A stretch of 64,000 nt of DNA from positions 310,001 through 374,000 of the forward strand of contig JACJZN010000008.1 in NCBI GenBank assembly GCA_020635565.1, read 5' to 3'. Shown here in pieces: positions 42,372 to 51,226 of the stretch. The DNA comes from Flavobacteriales bacterium (GTDB taxonomy: Bacteria; Bacteroidota; Bacteroidia; Flavobacteriales_D; Parvicellaceae). The translations under genes were made by a program, and so were the position numbers. The notes under the pieces were generated by a model. The model did not search any database. It saw only the letters and a list, made by a program, of their open reading frames with translations, and was not told the origin of the DNA. The number at the start of each line of letters is the position of its first letter. Positions within the stretch are counted from its first letter, which is position 1.

Positions 42372-44266
42372 AAATCATCCGTTAAACAATACTTGATCCG
42401 ATTTCCTTCCCAGAGTTTTACGGTGTATTCATGGATCTCAAAGGCTATTTTTTTCGGATTCCAGAGATAGGTTTTCAAGTTGGGGATGTCCTTCTGTTGG
42501 TCTAGAACAATATCCATGCTCACAGTAACGACTATGTTAACAGTAGAATCAACCGGATTAAAATGAAATAACTGAGAGGAATTTGCGGAATAATAGATCG
42601 GTTCACTACCATTCTGATTGGGGAATTCAGCCACCAGTTTAATGTCAGTATCTTGAGAGGATACTTTAACTTTTGCATGAACTACTAACAAGTCATATTT
42701 GTGCTCTAGATCCTCCAATAAATTGACTTCTGTTCCAAGACTGTATTCATTAGTGTCCTTATAGACTCCTGATGATAATCTTTGTTCTTTAATGTAATTC
42801 AAGGTCGGATAGTCAAGTACATTTGCTGTGTAACTATAAATTAGACCTTGGAAATCCCACCCTCCAGAGAATAAATAACTAGCAGCCCCATTGGTATAGT
42901 TTACCTCCACAACGTTTGCGTAATAATGATGAGCTATTGCGATTAGTTCTTTTGGAAATTGTTCCACATGACCCAGAAAGAGTTGCTGTTTACCACAGTT
43001 AATAATGTATTCTTCGAATTCTTTGATGGTATTCACATTTTCTTCCCACGCTAAGTACTCAGTCGGAAAGTCAATATTTCTAGGGAAGTCAATTCCAAGA
43101 AAATGAGGGTAGGTAGCAAAAACAAAACAAGTTTTATTAGGATCACATTTGGAAGCATCTTCTTTCATCTGGAAGTAACGATTAGCATAGAATACCTCAA
43201 AGTGTTTTCGATTAAAAACGAGTGAAGTGGTTCCAAAAAAGAGCACAAGGAAAACCAGCAAGGTTTGCGTCTTTTTACCGAGTTGTGGAATCCATCCCAG
43301 CATGGTGTATAAAAGAAAAGGAAAGAAAAAGAGCAACATAGAGAATTGCAACACCGGGTTTCTATGTACTGAATAATAATAACCGATGATCCAAACCGAG
43401 AAGAACCAGATTCCAGAAATCAGGACAGTTTTTAAGGAGGCATTTCTCTTAAAATGATAAATACCTATCGCGATGATACCTGCAAAAACAAACATCAACG
43501 ATAATGAATGGTTGAAAGAGTAGCTGAGAAAATTTAGAATGAACCTCGGAGTAGGTTCTCCAAGCCATTCGCCCACGCCACCACGATCCAGTTGATGAAG
43601 AAAGATAGAAAGATTTGGAAGGTAGAGTATGCTGATCAGAATTCCGAGCGTCAGATACTTGATCAAGTATTTTCTGTTTATCACGAAAACACCTGTAATG
43701 CCAATGATAAATGCAGCAAGTAGACTAAAGTGATGATTGTAACCACAAGCTGCTCCGAATATGGCAGTTAAGATCAGATTTTTCCAAAAGTGTTTTTCAG
43801 GACGATAGACCAGTCCATCCCAATAATAGACCATACACAGTACCAAAAACATTCCACTGATATAAGGACGTGCAATCTGACTATACATTACTGTAAATTG
43901 CAACGTAGCCAATAAGGAGATGATGAGTAGTGCAACTGTCTCATTCGACCATTTTTTAAAGATAGAGTAGGCTATAAGAAGACTTCCAATCCCCATAAGT
44001 AAAAACGGCAGTTTTACTACCCATTGCTCATAGCCAAACCATTTTGTCCAATAGTAGGTGAAAACCTGTACTCCTGGAGGATGGGTGTCAGCCTTCACAC
44101 CATATTCGATAAGATCAGTGAAATTATCAAAATGCGTTCGATTCAACGCACTAACTTCATCATGTGTTAGTGGGATTTCGAAAAAGTTCCAAAAACGTAG
44201 AACAGAAGCTATCAGGATCACAAGGATCAATAACCTGTTTTTGGATATGTAGTTTCTAATTCGCAT
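42368..44266 (-). CDS. GT-C (family 39-like) glycosyltransferase with C-terminal domain
   Basis: A 632-residue membrane protein with 10-12 helices in residues 10-380. The first periplasmic loop has LTHDEVSALNR (the HDE catalytic acid motif) and KADTHPPGVQVF (the DxHPP motif), typical of PMT_2/ArnT-like glycosyltransferases. A soluble C-terminal domain (about 400-632) is beta-rich. Its sugar acceptor is unknown. No other start fits, as the N-terminal helix begins at residue 10, yet the ATG lies directly after the T-run of a terminator-like hairpin (44267-44298), so expression may depend on read-through. Confidence 0.85.
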   Translation of the reverse strand: MRIRNYISKNRLLILVILIASVLRFWNFFEIPLTHDEVSALNRTHFDNFTDLIEYGVKADTHPPGVQVFTYYWTKWFGYEQWVVKLPFLLMGIGSLLIAYSIFKKWSNETVALLIISLLATLQFTVMYSQIARPYISGMFLVLCMVYYWDGLVYRPEKHFWKNLILTAIFGAACGYNHHFSLLAAFIIGITGVFVINRKYLIKYLTLGILISILYLPNLSIFLHQLDRGGVGEWLGEPTPRFILNFLSYSFNHSLSLMFVFAGIIAIGIYHFKRNASLKTVLISGIWFFSVWIIGYYYSVHRNPVLQFSMLLFFFPFLLYTMLGWIPQLGKKTQTLLVFLVLFFGTTSLVFNRKHFEVFYANRYFQMKEDASKCDPNKTCFVFATYPHFLGIDFPRNIDFPTEYLAWEENVNTIKEFEEYIINCGKQQLFLGHVEQFPKELIAIAHHYYANVVEVNYTNGAASYLFSGGWDFQGLIYSYTANVLDYPTLNYIKEQRLSSGVYKDTNEYSLGTEVNLLEDLEHKYDLLVVHAKVKVSSQDTDIKLVAEFPNQNGSEPIYYSANSSQLFHFNPVDSTVNIVVTVSMDIVLDQQKDIPNLKTYLWNPKKIAFEIHEYTVKLWEGNRIKYCLTDDF

Positions 44267-44298
44267 AAAAAAACCGTCTACAAATGTAAACGGTTTTT
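44267..44298 (-). terminator. Terminator/attenuator touching the GT-C start codon
   Basis: A 9-bp stem AAAAACCGT/ACGGTTTTT with extra inner pairing TACA/TGTA, then seven T on the minus strand ending at 44267. It follows the S46 gene (stop at 44330), and the next base is the A of the GT-C ATG. Confidence 0.75.
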
Positions 44299-44329
44299 CT
44301 ATTTTGGTTTTATATCCGCTTGCGCAGTA

Positions 44330-46504
44330 TTATTTTCCTCCTACTAAGGTCATTTCGTCCACAATGTGCTTCGCACCACCAAATTTCTCAATGATGAATA
44401 GCGTATATCTGATGTCAACAGAGATCGTTCTTTGAAGGTTTGGCTCAAAGTAAATATCTCCACTCATCGCTTCCCAGTTACCATCAAATGCAGTTCCGAT
44501 CAGTTCACCTTTTCCGTTGATCACTGGACTTCCAGAGTTACCTCCGGTAATATCATTGTTGGTTAGGAAAGCAACTGGTAGTTTACCATTTTCAAGAGCA
44601 TATCTTCCATAATCCTTCTTTTCGTATAACTCTTTTAATCTTGGTTCTACATAGAATTCATGCGTTTTGTCTGTAGTTTTAACTTCTTTCTCCATTACAC
44701 CTTCAAGTGTAGTTAGATAGTGATATCTTACAGCATCTGCACCTTCATAAGGAAGTACATTTCCGTAAGTTAATCTCATTGTGGAGTTCGCATCAGAAGC
44801 ATAAGCTTTGTCTGAATTCATTTTTCTCAAACCATCAACGAATAGTCTCATTCCGTGCTCATATTTAGAATTCATTGACTGAGTTGGCATAATGATTTTC
44901 TGAATATAGATCTCAATAAATTCGTTCACCAATTTATAGCAAAGATCGCTTTCCAATGTTTTTGAAGAAAATTTGTCTAGGAAACTCTCAGCTTGCGCTT
45001 TGGATGCAAAAGGAGACTTCGCATAATATTTATCAGCAAAACTCTGGAAGTTCTTCTTATACTTAGTAGCAATGTACTTTAATGTCTCAGGATGGAATTC
45101 AGCATCTACTTCATTATAATACATCTCAAGCATAGCCGCGAGTGTATTTTTGTCAATGTCAAGATTGAAATCTTTATAGTAATCTGACATTGCATCTTTG
45201 ATCACTATTGCTGCTTCTGCCATTTTTGCTTCGTCTCCAGCTTTTATGGCTGCCTGCATTTCACTTCTGAAACCGAAGTGCTTTAACATGATGCCGAAAA
45301 TCTCAGGTCCTTGAAAGATCGCCTCTCCAAAGTAAGTTTGTGGAACCACATATTTTTCACTTTCCTTGTAGAAATCAGAGATCATATTCAATGCTTCTCC
45401 ATATTTCTTTTGTCTTTCCTTATCTTCTTTAGCCCATGCAAGAAACTTATCTTCTATCGCTTTCTTTTTGTCGTAAACATGGTTATTTACCAATTGAGTT
45501 GACTGTCCTAGGAAATATTTCCAGTAGTTTGCAACTCCTGCATGCTTAGAAGCATATTGCAATCTTACGTCAGGATTAGCATTCATCCCAACTTCCATAA
45601 TATCTAGTTTAGTTCTTCTGATCTTCACTCGAAGGGGTTGTTCGATGTTAACAGCTTCCTCAACTCCATATGAAGTCAAATATCTGTCTGTACTCCCTGG
45701 ATATCCAAGGATCATCGCAAAATCATTCTCTTTCACTCCTGATAAGGATACAGGTAAATGATGCTTAGGTTTGTAAGGGACATTGTCTTTAGAATAGGCA
45801 GCTGGTTTGTTATCCTTGTCTGCATAAACTCTGAACATAGAGAAATCTCCTGTGTGTCTAGGCCACATCCAGTTGTCAGTGTCTCCTCCGAATTTACCGA
45901 TGCTTTCAGGTGGAGTTCCTACTAATCTTACATCTCTAAAGATGTTATACTTAAACATGTAGTACTCGTTGCCATGATAGAAAGATTTGATCTGGATCTC
46001 AAAATCAGTTCCTTCTTCTTCTTTGATCTTTTTGATGTTTGCTTCGATCTTTGCTTGTCTATCTCCTTCAGGTAGATCATCATTAACTCCAGAAAGTACT
46101 CTTTCTGTCACGTCATCCATTCTTTCAAGAAACCAAACTGTAAAATCCACAGGGATCTCATCAGCTTTTGTTTTCGCCCAGAACCCATTCGTTAAAATGT
46201 TGTTCTCTGGAGTACTGTTAGCTTGAATAGAAGCATAACCACAGTGGTGATTAGTCAACATCAATCCTTGATCTGAAATGATCTCTCCAGTACAGAATCT
46301 TCCGTCCAGAGCAACAATAGCATCTTTAAGAGATGAGTTATTTACAGAGTAAATTTCTTCAGCTGTCAATTGAAGACCATGCTTCTGCATGTCTACATAG
46401 TTAAGCCTTTTAATTAATAATGGCAACCACATTCCCTCGTCAGCTCTAACGTTAAGAGCGCTCAATGTGAATACCGCCAACAACAATAGTGTAATCTTTT
46501 TCAT
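44330..46504 (-). CDS. S46 family dipeptidyl-peptidase (DPP7-like)
   Basis: A 724-residue secreted serine dipeptidyl-peptidase. ATG 46504 gives signal peptide MKKITLLLLAVFTLSALNVRA; the mature protein begins DEGMWLP as in this family. The catalytic His is in TNHHCGY (about 86) and the Ser in GGNSGSP (about 652). Eighteen residues after that Ser the sequence reads FDGNWE, so the specificity residue is Gly as in DPP7, not Arg as in DPP11, which suggests a preference for hydrophobic rather than acidic P1 residues. It releases dipeptides that the POT transporters could import. It is a single gene with -7 element 46525-46532. Confidence 0.93.
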   Translation of the reverse strand: MKKITLLLLAVFTLSALNVRADEGMWLPLLIKRLNYVDMQKHGLQLTAEEIYSVNNSSLKDAIVALDGRFCTGEIISDQGLMLTNHHCGYASIQANSTPENNILTNGFWAKTKADEIPVDFTVWFLERMDDVTERVLSGVNDDLPEGDRQAKIEANIKKIKEEEGTDFEIQIKSFYHGNEYYMFKYNIFRDVRLVGTPPESIGKFGGDTDNWMWPRHTGDFSMFRVYADKDNKPAAYSKDNVPYKPKHHLPVSLSGVKENDFAMILGYPGSTDRYLTSYGVEEAVNIEQPLRVKIRRTKLDIMEVGMNANPDVRLQYASKHAGVANYWKYFLGQSTQLVNNHVYDKKKAIEDKFLAWAKEDKERQKKYGEALNMISDFYKESEKYVVPQTYFGEAIFQGPEIFGIMLKHFGFRSEMQAAIKAGDEAKMAEAAIVIKDAMSDYYKDFNLDIDKNTLAAMLEMYYNEVDAEFHPETLKYIATKYKKNFQSFADKYYAKSPFASKAQAESFLDKFSSKTLESDLCYKLVNEFIEIYIQKIIMPTQSMNSKYEHGMRLFVDGLRKMNSDKAYASDANSTMRLTYGNVLPYEGADAVRYHYLTTLEGVMEKEVKTTDKTHEFYVEPRLKELYEKKDYGRYALENGKLPVAFLTNNDITGGNSGSPVINGKGELIGTAFDGNWEAMSGDIYFEPNLQRTISVDIRYTLFIIEKFGGAKHIVDEMTLVGGK

Positions 46505-46524
46505 GCGTGTGTATTGATTTTTAA

Positions 46525-46532
46525 CAAAAATA
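46525..46532 (-). promoter_or_regulatory. -7 element for the S46 gene
   Basis: TATTTTTG on the minus strand, 20 nt before ATG 46504. Confidence 0.55.
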
Positions 46533-46625
46533 AAGCACATGAGTCAGTTTCTCATGCGTTTTTTAATGGGTGGCGAATATAAATATTTTAATGGAAACAG
46601 GGAAGGATGAATGTAACGCAGCAAC

Positions 46626-47393
46626 CTAAATAATTTTAACCACCTTTTTTGGAACCCAGCCGACTTTTTTGTCTCCAAACGATATTTTTAACCAGTTCTC
46701 ATTAGCATCGAGTATCTTTAATTTTGATCCTTCATGTAGTACAAATGCTATGCTGGCAGCTTCAGAAGGATCATTTCTAACATCAATACTCGGCTCAAAT
46801 AGAATTGCAAATTCTGAATCACTTGCTACCCGATATTGAACATATGCAAGAATGACAAAAATTAGAGTTAAGATCCAACTAACTATACTTCCGTACAGTC
46901 CACTTTTCTGAATCCAATTTTTCTTCACGAACAGATAGGACGTAAAAAAAACTGCACCGAAAATCGACATGATCACGGCAAGGATTGCCCACTGATCCGC
47001 ATTTCCTCCAACTGTATTGCTCAACCAGTTTCCAATTCCAGATCTGGTGAATTCATCATTTTTGTCAGTAATTCGTTGATTTGCTAGTTCAAGGTTGTGT
47101 CTTAGATCATCGTTTCCCGGATTTAATTTGAGTCCTTTTTCAAAATAATAAACAGCATCTGGTACCATATCTAATTTATATGCTGCTGTTCCCATATTTT
47201 GGAATAACTCTGCTGAAACGAACCCTTGATCTTCGATAGCTTTATAAAGTTTAAAAGAAGAATCATAGAGTTGTCCATCGTAAGCTTTGTTCGCAGCCGC
47301 AAATAATGTCTCAGGAGACTGTTCAGCAAATCCTGTCAATAGAATTCCTGCAAATGCTATGATTAAGGATATTCTAGCTAACATGTTTTTCAA
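46626..47393 (-). CDS. batE: BatE: TPR and SH3-domain membrane protein
   Basis: A 255-residue protein with a signal-type helix (about 5-22), TPRs (about 25-110, with AAYKLDMVPDAVYYFEKGLK), two transmembrane helices (about 132-152 and 160-182) and a C-terminal SH3-like domain (EGSKLKILDANENWLKISFG, DKKVGWVPKKVV). This layout is BatE of the Bacteroides aerotolerance operon. It is the last gene of the operon, overlapping batD by 20 nt. The SH3-like part probably faces the periplasm; its ligand is unknown. Confidence 0.9.
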   Translation of the reverse strand: MKNMLARISLIIAFAGILLTGFAEQSPETLFAAANKAYDGQLYDSSFKLYKAIEDQGFVSAELFQNMGTAAYKLDMVPDAVYYFEKGLKLNPGNDDLRHNLELANQRITDKNDEFTRSGIGNWLSNTVGGNADQWAILAVIMSIFGAVFFTSYLFVKKNWIQKSGLYGSIVSWILTLIFVILAYVQYRVASDSEFAILFEPSIDVRNDPSEAASIAFVLHEGSKLKILDANENWLKISFGDKKVGWVPKKVVKII

Positions 47394-49152
47394 TTTGTTG
47401 AATTAGGTTCTTCGTTTTATTCATGGTTTCATGAGCATCTGCACTCGTTAGTGGAGTGTACCGAGCCATTTCACACACTTCTAATATCTTTATTGTATTA
47501 TTGGATAGATCGATATCCGCTAATTTTAGAGCTATTTCTTCTTTGGTAAGTTGACTGAAAGGTGTGTCTAGTTTTTGAGATAGGTAGGTCATGAAACCTT
47601 TATATAGTTCTTCATAAAAGCCAATAGTGTCATTAGCTGTCAATTTGATATCTGCATTTTTGAGTGTTTTGAAAATGTTCTTTCCAGCAGCTTTCTTATG
47701 ATCAATTTTGTTTTCAGCGGGTTTAAAAGCAACGAAGAATATATTCCCAATCGCCAAGAGAAATGGAAAACCTATTCCTATCCAGAATAATGATGTCCCG
47801 AAGAATGTCGTCTCTGTAGAATTTAATGAGGTATTGTATGCAATATGTCGGATCTCATCATTCAAAACTTCAACTTCTTCCTTCGCAACTGATGCATTGT
47901 TTGAACCGTTAGTAGTAGCAGCAGTACTCGTTGCACTCTTTTCAACATTGATCGATTGAGCGGGATAACTTAGAGTCTTATATGTTTTAGTGGATAGGTC
48001 AAAATAGGAAAATTCAAAAGAAGGAATCTCGTATGTGCCATGGTGTCGGGGTATCACTAGGTAATTAAAGGTTCTGTCTCCCGTGAAACCATTTGTTCCA
48101 GATAGTTTTATGGTGCCCTCCACTTCAGGTTCATACGTGTCAAAATCCGAAGGAAAAGTAAGTTCAGGAGCATCTAGTTGTTTCAAATTTCCTTTTCCGT
48201 TTATCTTGATCTTTACATCGATGGGTTCCCCAGCTGTAAGTTGAGTAGTAGAATAATTGACATCCAATTGGTAGTCATTTCCTACTTGACCATTATAAGA
48301 TATTGGAGCTCCTGATGGAAGCGGTTTAACATTGATTGTAGGGCTGTTACTCGTTAGTTTTTCTAAGGATCCTTTAGAGAAGAATCCTCCTCCCACCATA
48401 AGGTCCAAAGTAAAGGCAGGAATTTGAATCTCTCCCGATTTCTGGGCAAATATGACCTCTTTTTTCAACGGAAATTTTAAGTAGGCATATCCATCAATAG
48501 TTACTTGAGATTGCCCAAAACCATTTGAACCTCCATCGATTTCTTCTTTCCAAAGTCCATTCGGCATTGGAAAGTCATAATTCTGAACAGAGATATTTGT
48601 TGATCTACTGTATAGCGTATAAGTTACCAAAGCGTGTTCACCAGGAAACAATTCCTTCTTAGAAACATCAATAGTGATAAAGTAATTGGAGTTTTTCTTG
48701 ACGATTTGAGCATTCGGATCACCCTTTCCCACATGTATCGTGAACGATTCGGATTGATAGGTTTCACCGTTCATTTTAAAAGAGAAAGGTTCTACCTTAA
48801 TGTCTCCTTCTTTTGTCGGTTGAAGAATGAATGAGTACTTACTGATCTGCATGTCACTACCTCCTCCAAAATTTCCGAAAGAAAAAGAACTTCCTTCAGT
48901 TCCTTCATCTATGATGTTCATTGACTTCATGTCAGGTTTGGAAATCGTAATGCCGCTGTGAGAAACTGAGGCCATTCCTCCTTTTAGTTTCATTTTTAAA
49001 ACATATGAAAGCTTGATTTTTTCTCCAACACCTGGATACTGATTCGTGCAGCTGATATCCACAAAAATTTCTTGAGCGGATACTTTTTGACCGAAAATAG
49101 TGACCAAAATAAAAAGTATAAGATACGATATGTGCCTCATTGTACTCATCAT
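47374..49152 (-). CDS. batD: BatD: oxygen tolerance membrane protein
   Basis: A 592-residue protein with signal peptide (SYLILFILVTIFGQKVSAQ), repeated periplasmic beta-sandwich modules (about 30-400; YPGVGEKIKLSYVLKMK, FPGEHALVTYTLYSR), a transmembrane helix near 440-460 and a helical C-terminal cytoplasmic part. I use ATG 49152, whose first base overlaps the batC stop (TAATG), a coupled start; ATGs at 49149 and 49140 are alternatives. BatD is thought to assemble with BatA and BatB. It sits in the conserved order batABCDE. Confidence 0.9.
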   Translation of the reverse strand: MMSTMRHISYLILFILVTIFGQKVSAQEIFVDISCTNQYPGVGEKIKLSYVLKMKLKGGMASVSHSGITISKPDMKSMNIIDEGTEGSSFSFGNFGGGSDMQISKYSFILQPTKEGDIKVEPFSFKMNGETYQSESFTIHVGKGDPNAQIVKKNSNYFITIDVSKKELFPGEHALVTYTLYSRSTNISVQNYDFPMPNGLWKEEIDGGSNGFGQSQVTIDGYAYLKFPLKKEVIFAQKSGEIQIPAFTLDLMVGGGFFSKGSLEKLTSNSPTINVKPLPSGAPISYNGQVGNDYQLDVNYSTTQLTAGEPIDVKIKINGKGNLKQLDAPELTFPSDFDTYEPEVEGTIKLSGTNGFTGDRTFNYLVIPRHHGTYEIPSFEFSYFDLSTKTYKTLSYPAQSINVEKSATSTAATTNGSNNASVAKEEVEVLNDEIRHIAYNTSLNSTETTFFGTSLFWIGIGFPFLLAIGNIFFVAFKPAENKIDHKKAAGKNIFKTLKNADIKLTANDTIGFYEELYKGFMTYLSQKLDTPFSQLTKEEIALKLADIDLSNNTIKILEVCEMARYTPLTSADAHETMNKTKNLIQQIEKHVS

Positions 49153-50069
49153 TACCAATCTTTTCCTGAACTCACTTTGCTATTTTTATCACTTCTACTA
49201 CCGTACACTTTTTTTAATATATTTTCTTCATCTTCATTAATGGCATCCAGATCTTGCTCTGCTTGAGCACGACTAATTTGAGCTTGCTTTTCCTCTTCAG
49301 ATTTATCTCCCGGATTTCCTTGTCCATCCTTTTCTTCATCCTTCGGATCACCATCCTTGTTTTGTTCTTCCTGGTCTGCTTGATCTTCTTTGTCTTTATC
49401 CTGATCTCCATTAGTATCGTTTTGATCCTGATTTTGATCATTTTCATTATCAGAATTTTGATTTTGACCATTTTGATCCTGATTGTCAGAATTTTGATCC
49501 TCATTCTTTTCTTGATCCTGATTGTCCTGGTTTTGATCTTGATCTTGTTGCTGATCTTCTTGTTGTTGCTGCTGTTGTTGTTCGTTCTTTTTGATCTTAT
49601 CCAAAGCGTAAGTAAGATTGTATTTAGCATCAGGATCTTTGGGATTATTCTTTAAAGAATTCTTGTAGCTAGATACAGCCTTTTTGTATAGCTCCTGTGC
49701 ATCCTCGAGTTTCTTCGGATCCTCATTCATGACATCTGCTTGCTGAAGAAATGTATTCCCCTGATTGAAATAAGCTCTGGATTTTTCTCCGGGAGAAGTT
49801 ACTAATTCGGCATAGTTGGAATAGTATTCACCTGCACGTTCAAAGTCTCCGTTAAGGTAGGCCGCATTTCCTGCATTGTAAAGTGCGCGTGCATTTTTAT
49901 TGTTTTTAGCATACGCTTCCTCAAATTGTTCTAATGCCGTTTTGTACTCTCCATCACGATAAGCCGCTACACCATCATTAAAGGTGATCTTGTCTTCTCG
50001 TTGCGCTAAGAAGGAGAATGCAGAGAGAATTCCGCAAGCGAACAATACTATATGTTTCATTTTTTTCAT
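49152..50069 (-). CDS. batC: BatC: TPR protein with Gln/Asp/Asn-rich linker
   Basis: A 305-residue protein. Signal peptide (MKHIVLFACGILSAFSFLAQ after a short start), three to four TPRs (about 30-155; ALEQFEEAYAKNNKNARALYNAGNAAYLNG and similar), then a strongly acidic low-complexity stretch (about 160-262) of Gln, Asp, Asn, Glu and Lys, and a short tail ending KVSSGKDW. Other BatC proteins also have charged linkers, but this one is long and repetitive. The same DNA shows open frames in other frames as an artefact of the repeats. It overlaps batB by 4 nt. Confidence 0.88.
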   Translation of the reverse strand: MKKMKHIVLFACGILSAFSFLAQREDKITFNDGVAAYRDGEYKTALEQFEEAYAKNNKNARALYNAGNAAYLNGDFERAGEYYSNYAELVTSPGEKSRAYFNQGNTFLQQADVMNEDPKKLEDAQELYKKAVSSYKNSLKNNPKDPDAKYNLTYALDKIKKNEQQQQQQQEDQQQDQDQNQDNQDQEKNEDQNSDNQDQNGQNQNSDNENDQNQDQNDTNGDQDKDKEDQADQEEQNKDGDPKDEEKDGQGNPGDKSEEEKQAQISRAQAEQDLDAINEDEENILKKVYGSRSDKNSKVSSGKDW

Positions 50070-51226
50070 CCTTCGATCTGTTTAAATGAGAAATTAAAAC
50101 CTTTGCGCTCAGATAAAAATGTGTCCAATAATACTAAAACCAAACCAATTAGAAGAAAGATCTGGAAATGATCTGCATAAGTCATATACTTGTCCTTATT
50201 ATGCTCAGATTTTTCCATTCCAGACAATTGATCAATCAATGCATCAAGCCCTACATTATAACCCTGTGCTCTGGTATAACTACCTCCTCCTGCATTGGCA
50301 ATGTCTATCAAAATATCTTCGTTTAGCTTGGTAAGTACAGTCGTTCCAGACTGATCTGTCTTAAAACCAATCTTCTTTCCGTTTTTATACATTGGAATAG
50401 GAACACCATTTGTTGTTCCCATGCCGATCGTGTGGACAACAATGTTTTCTTCCCTGATAGCATTTGCCATCTGAATCCCTGCAGATTCGTGATCTTCACC
50501 ATCTGAAAAGACTACGATTACTTTTTGAGTAGGGTCTTCTGGATCAAATGATTCTGCACATTTTTCCAAGGCTGCACCGATGTCCGTACCCTGACTTGAA
50601 ATAAGATCAGGTTCCACAAAATCCAGGAACATTTTAGCAACATTATAATCAGGAGTAATGGGTAGCTGCTTATATGCATCACCTGCAAAAATCACTAGTC
50701 CGATTTGATCTCCATGAAGTTGATCGATCAGTTTGGAGATATTCTTCTTAGCGATCTCAAGTCTTGATTTTCCTTCTACGAGATCCTCAGCATTCATGGA
50801 GTAGCTGACGTCTAGAGCAATCATAATATCAACTCCTTTAGTGATAACCTCTCTTTCTTTTTCTCCATATTGCGGATTTGCTGCTGCCACAATCAAAGAA
50901 GCAAGGCCGAATCGGAGCAAGAAGTACTTAATAATCGCTTTTGGTGTACTAAATCCTTTTGTAAGAAAGGGAAGGAGACGATCATCAGCATATCGGTTAA
51001 TAGTTTTATTTCTCCACCATTTAATGTAAATATGATAGCTCATTAATAATGGAAGGATGACTGCACCAAAGTATAGCACTTTTGGATGTTCAAAACGGAA
51101 ACTAGGTTCATTTTCACTCAAATACAACCAGAATAACAGAACAATACTTCCGAAGATCAACTCTATTATCACGAGCGAAAGGATGAAGCTCGAGAAATTG
51201 TAACGATATGTTTTGTTCAGACTCAT
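50066..51226 (-). CDS. batB: BatB: VWA-domain membrane protein
   Basis: A 386-residue protein with two N-terminal transmembrane helices (about 12-35 and 50-65), a third near 100-118, and a VWA domain (about 130-330). The MIDAS motif is DVSYSMNAED, with the conserved Thr in SSQGTDIG and Asp in VFSDGEDH. A C-terminal transmembrane helix lies near 350-370. It overlaps batC by 4 nt and batA by 4 nt (ATGA), so translation is coupled. Together with BatA it is thought to form a metal-dependent membrane complex. Confidence 0.93.
   Translation of the reverse strand: MSLNKTYRYNFSSFILSLVIIELIFGSIVLLFWLYLSENEPSFRFEHPKVLYFGAVILPLLMSYHIYIKWWRNKTINRYADDRLLPFLTKGFSTPKAIIKYFLLRFGLASLIVAAANPQYGEKEREVITKGVDIMIALDVSYSMNAEDLVEGKSRLEIAKKNISKLIDQLHGDQIGLVIFAGDAYKQLPITPDYNVAKMFLDFVEPDLISSQGTDIGAALEKCAESFDPEDPTQKVIVVFSDGEDHESAGIQMANAIREENIVVHTIGMGTTNGVPIPMYKNGKKIGFKTDQSGTTVLTKLNEDILIDIANAGGGSYTRAQGYNVGLDALIDQLSGMEKSEHNKDKYMTYADHFQIFLLIGLVLVLLDTFLSERKGFNFSFKQIEG

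Noticed and set aside
49370..49580. Regularly spaced short repeats that at first look like an array
   Set aside because: They are codon-level repeats of Asp, Gln and Asn within batC, with no constant spacers, so not a CRISPR.
49214..49655. Two open frames rich in Ile, Lys and Leu in the low-complexity DNA of batC
   Set aside because: They mirror the codon repeats of the acidic linker in other frames and have no domain or start signal.
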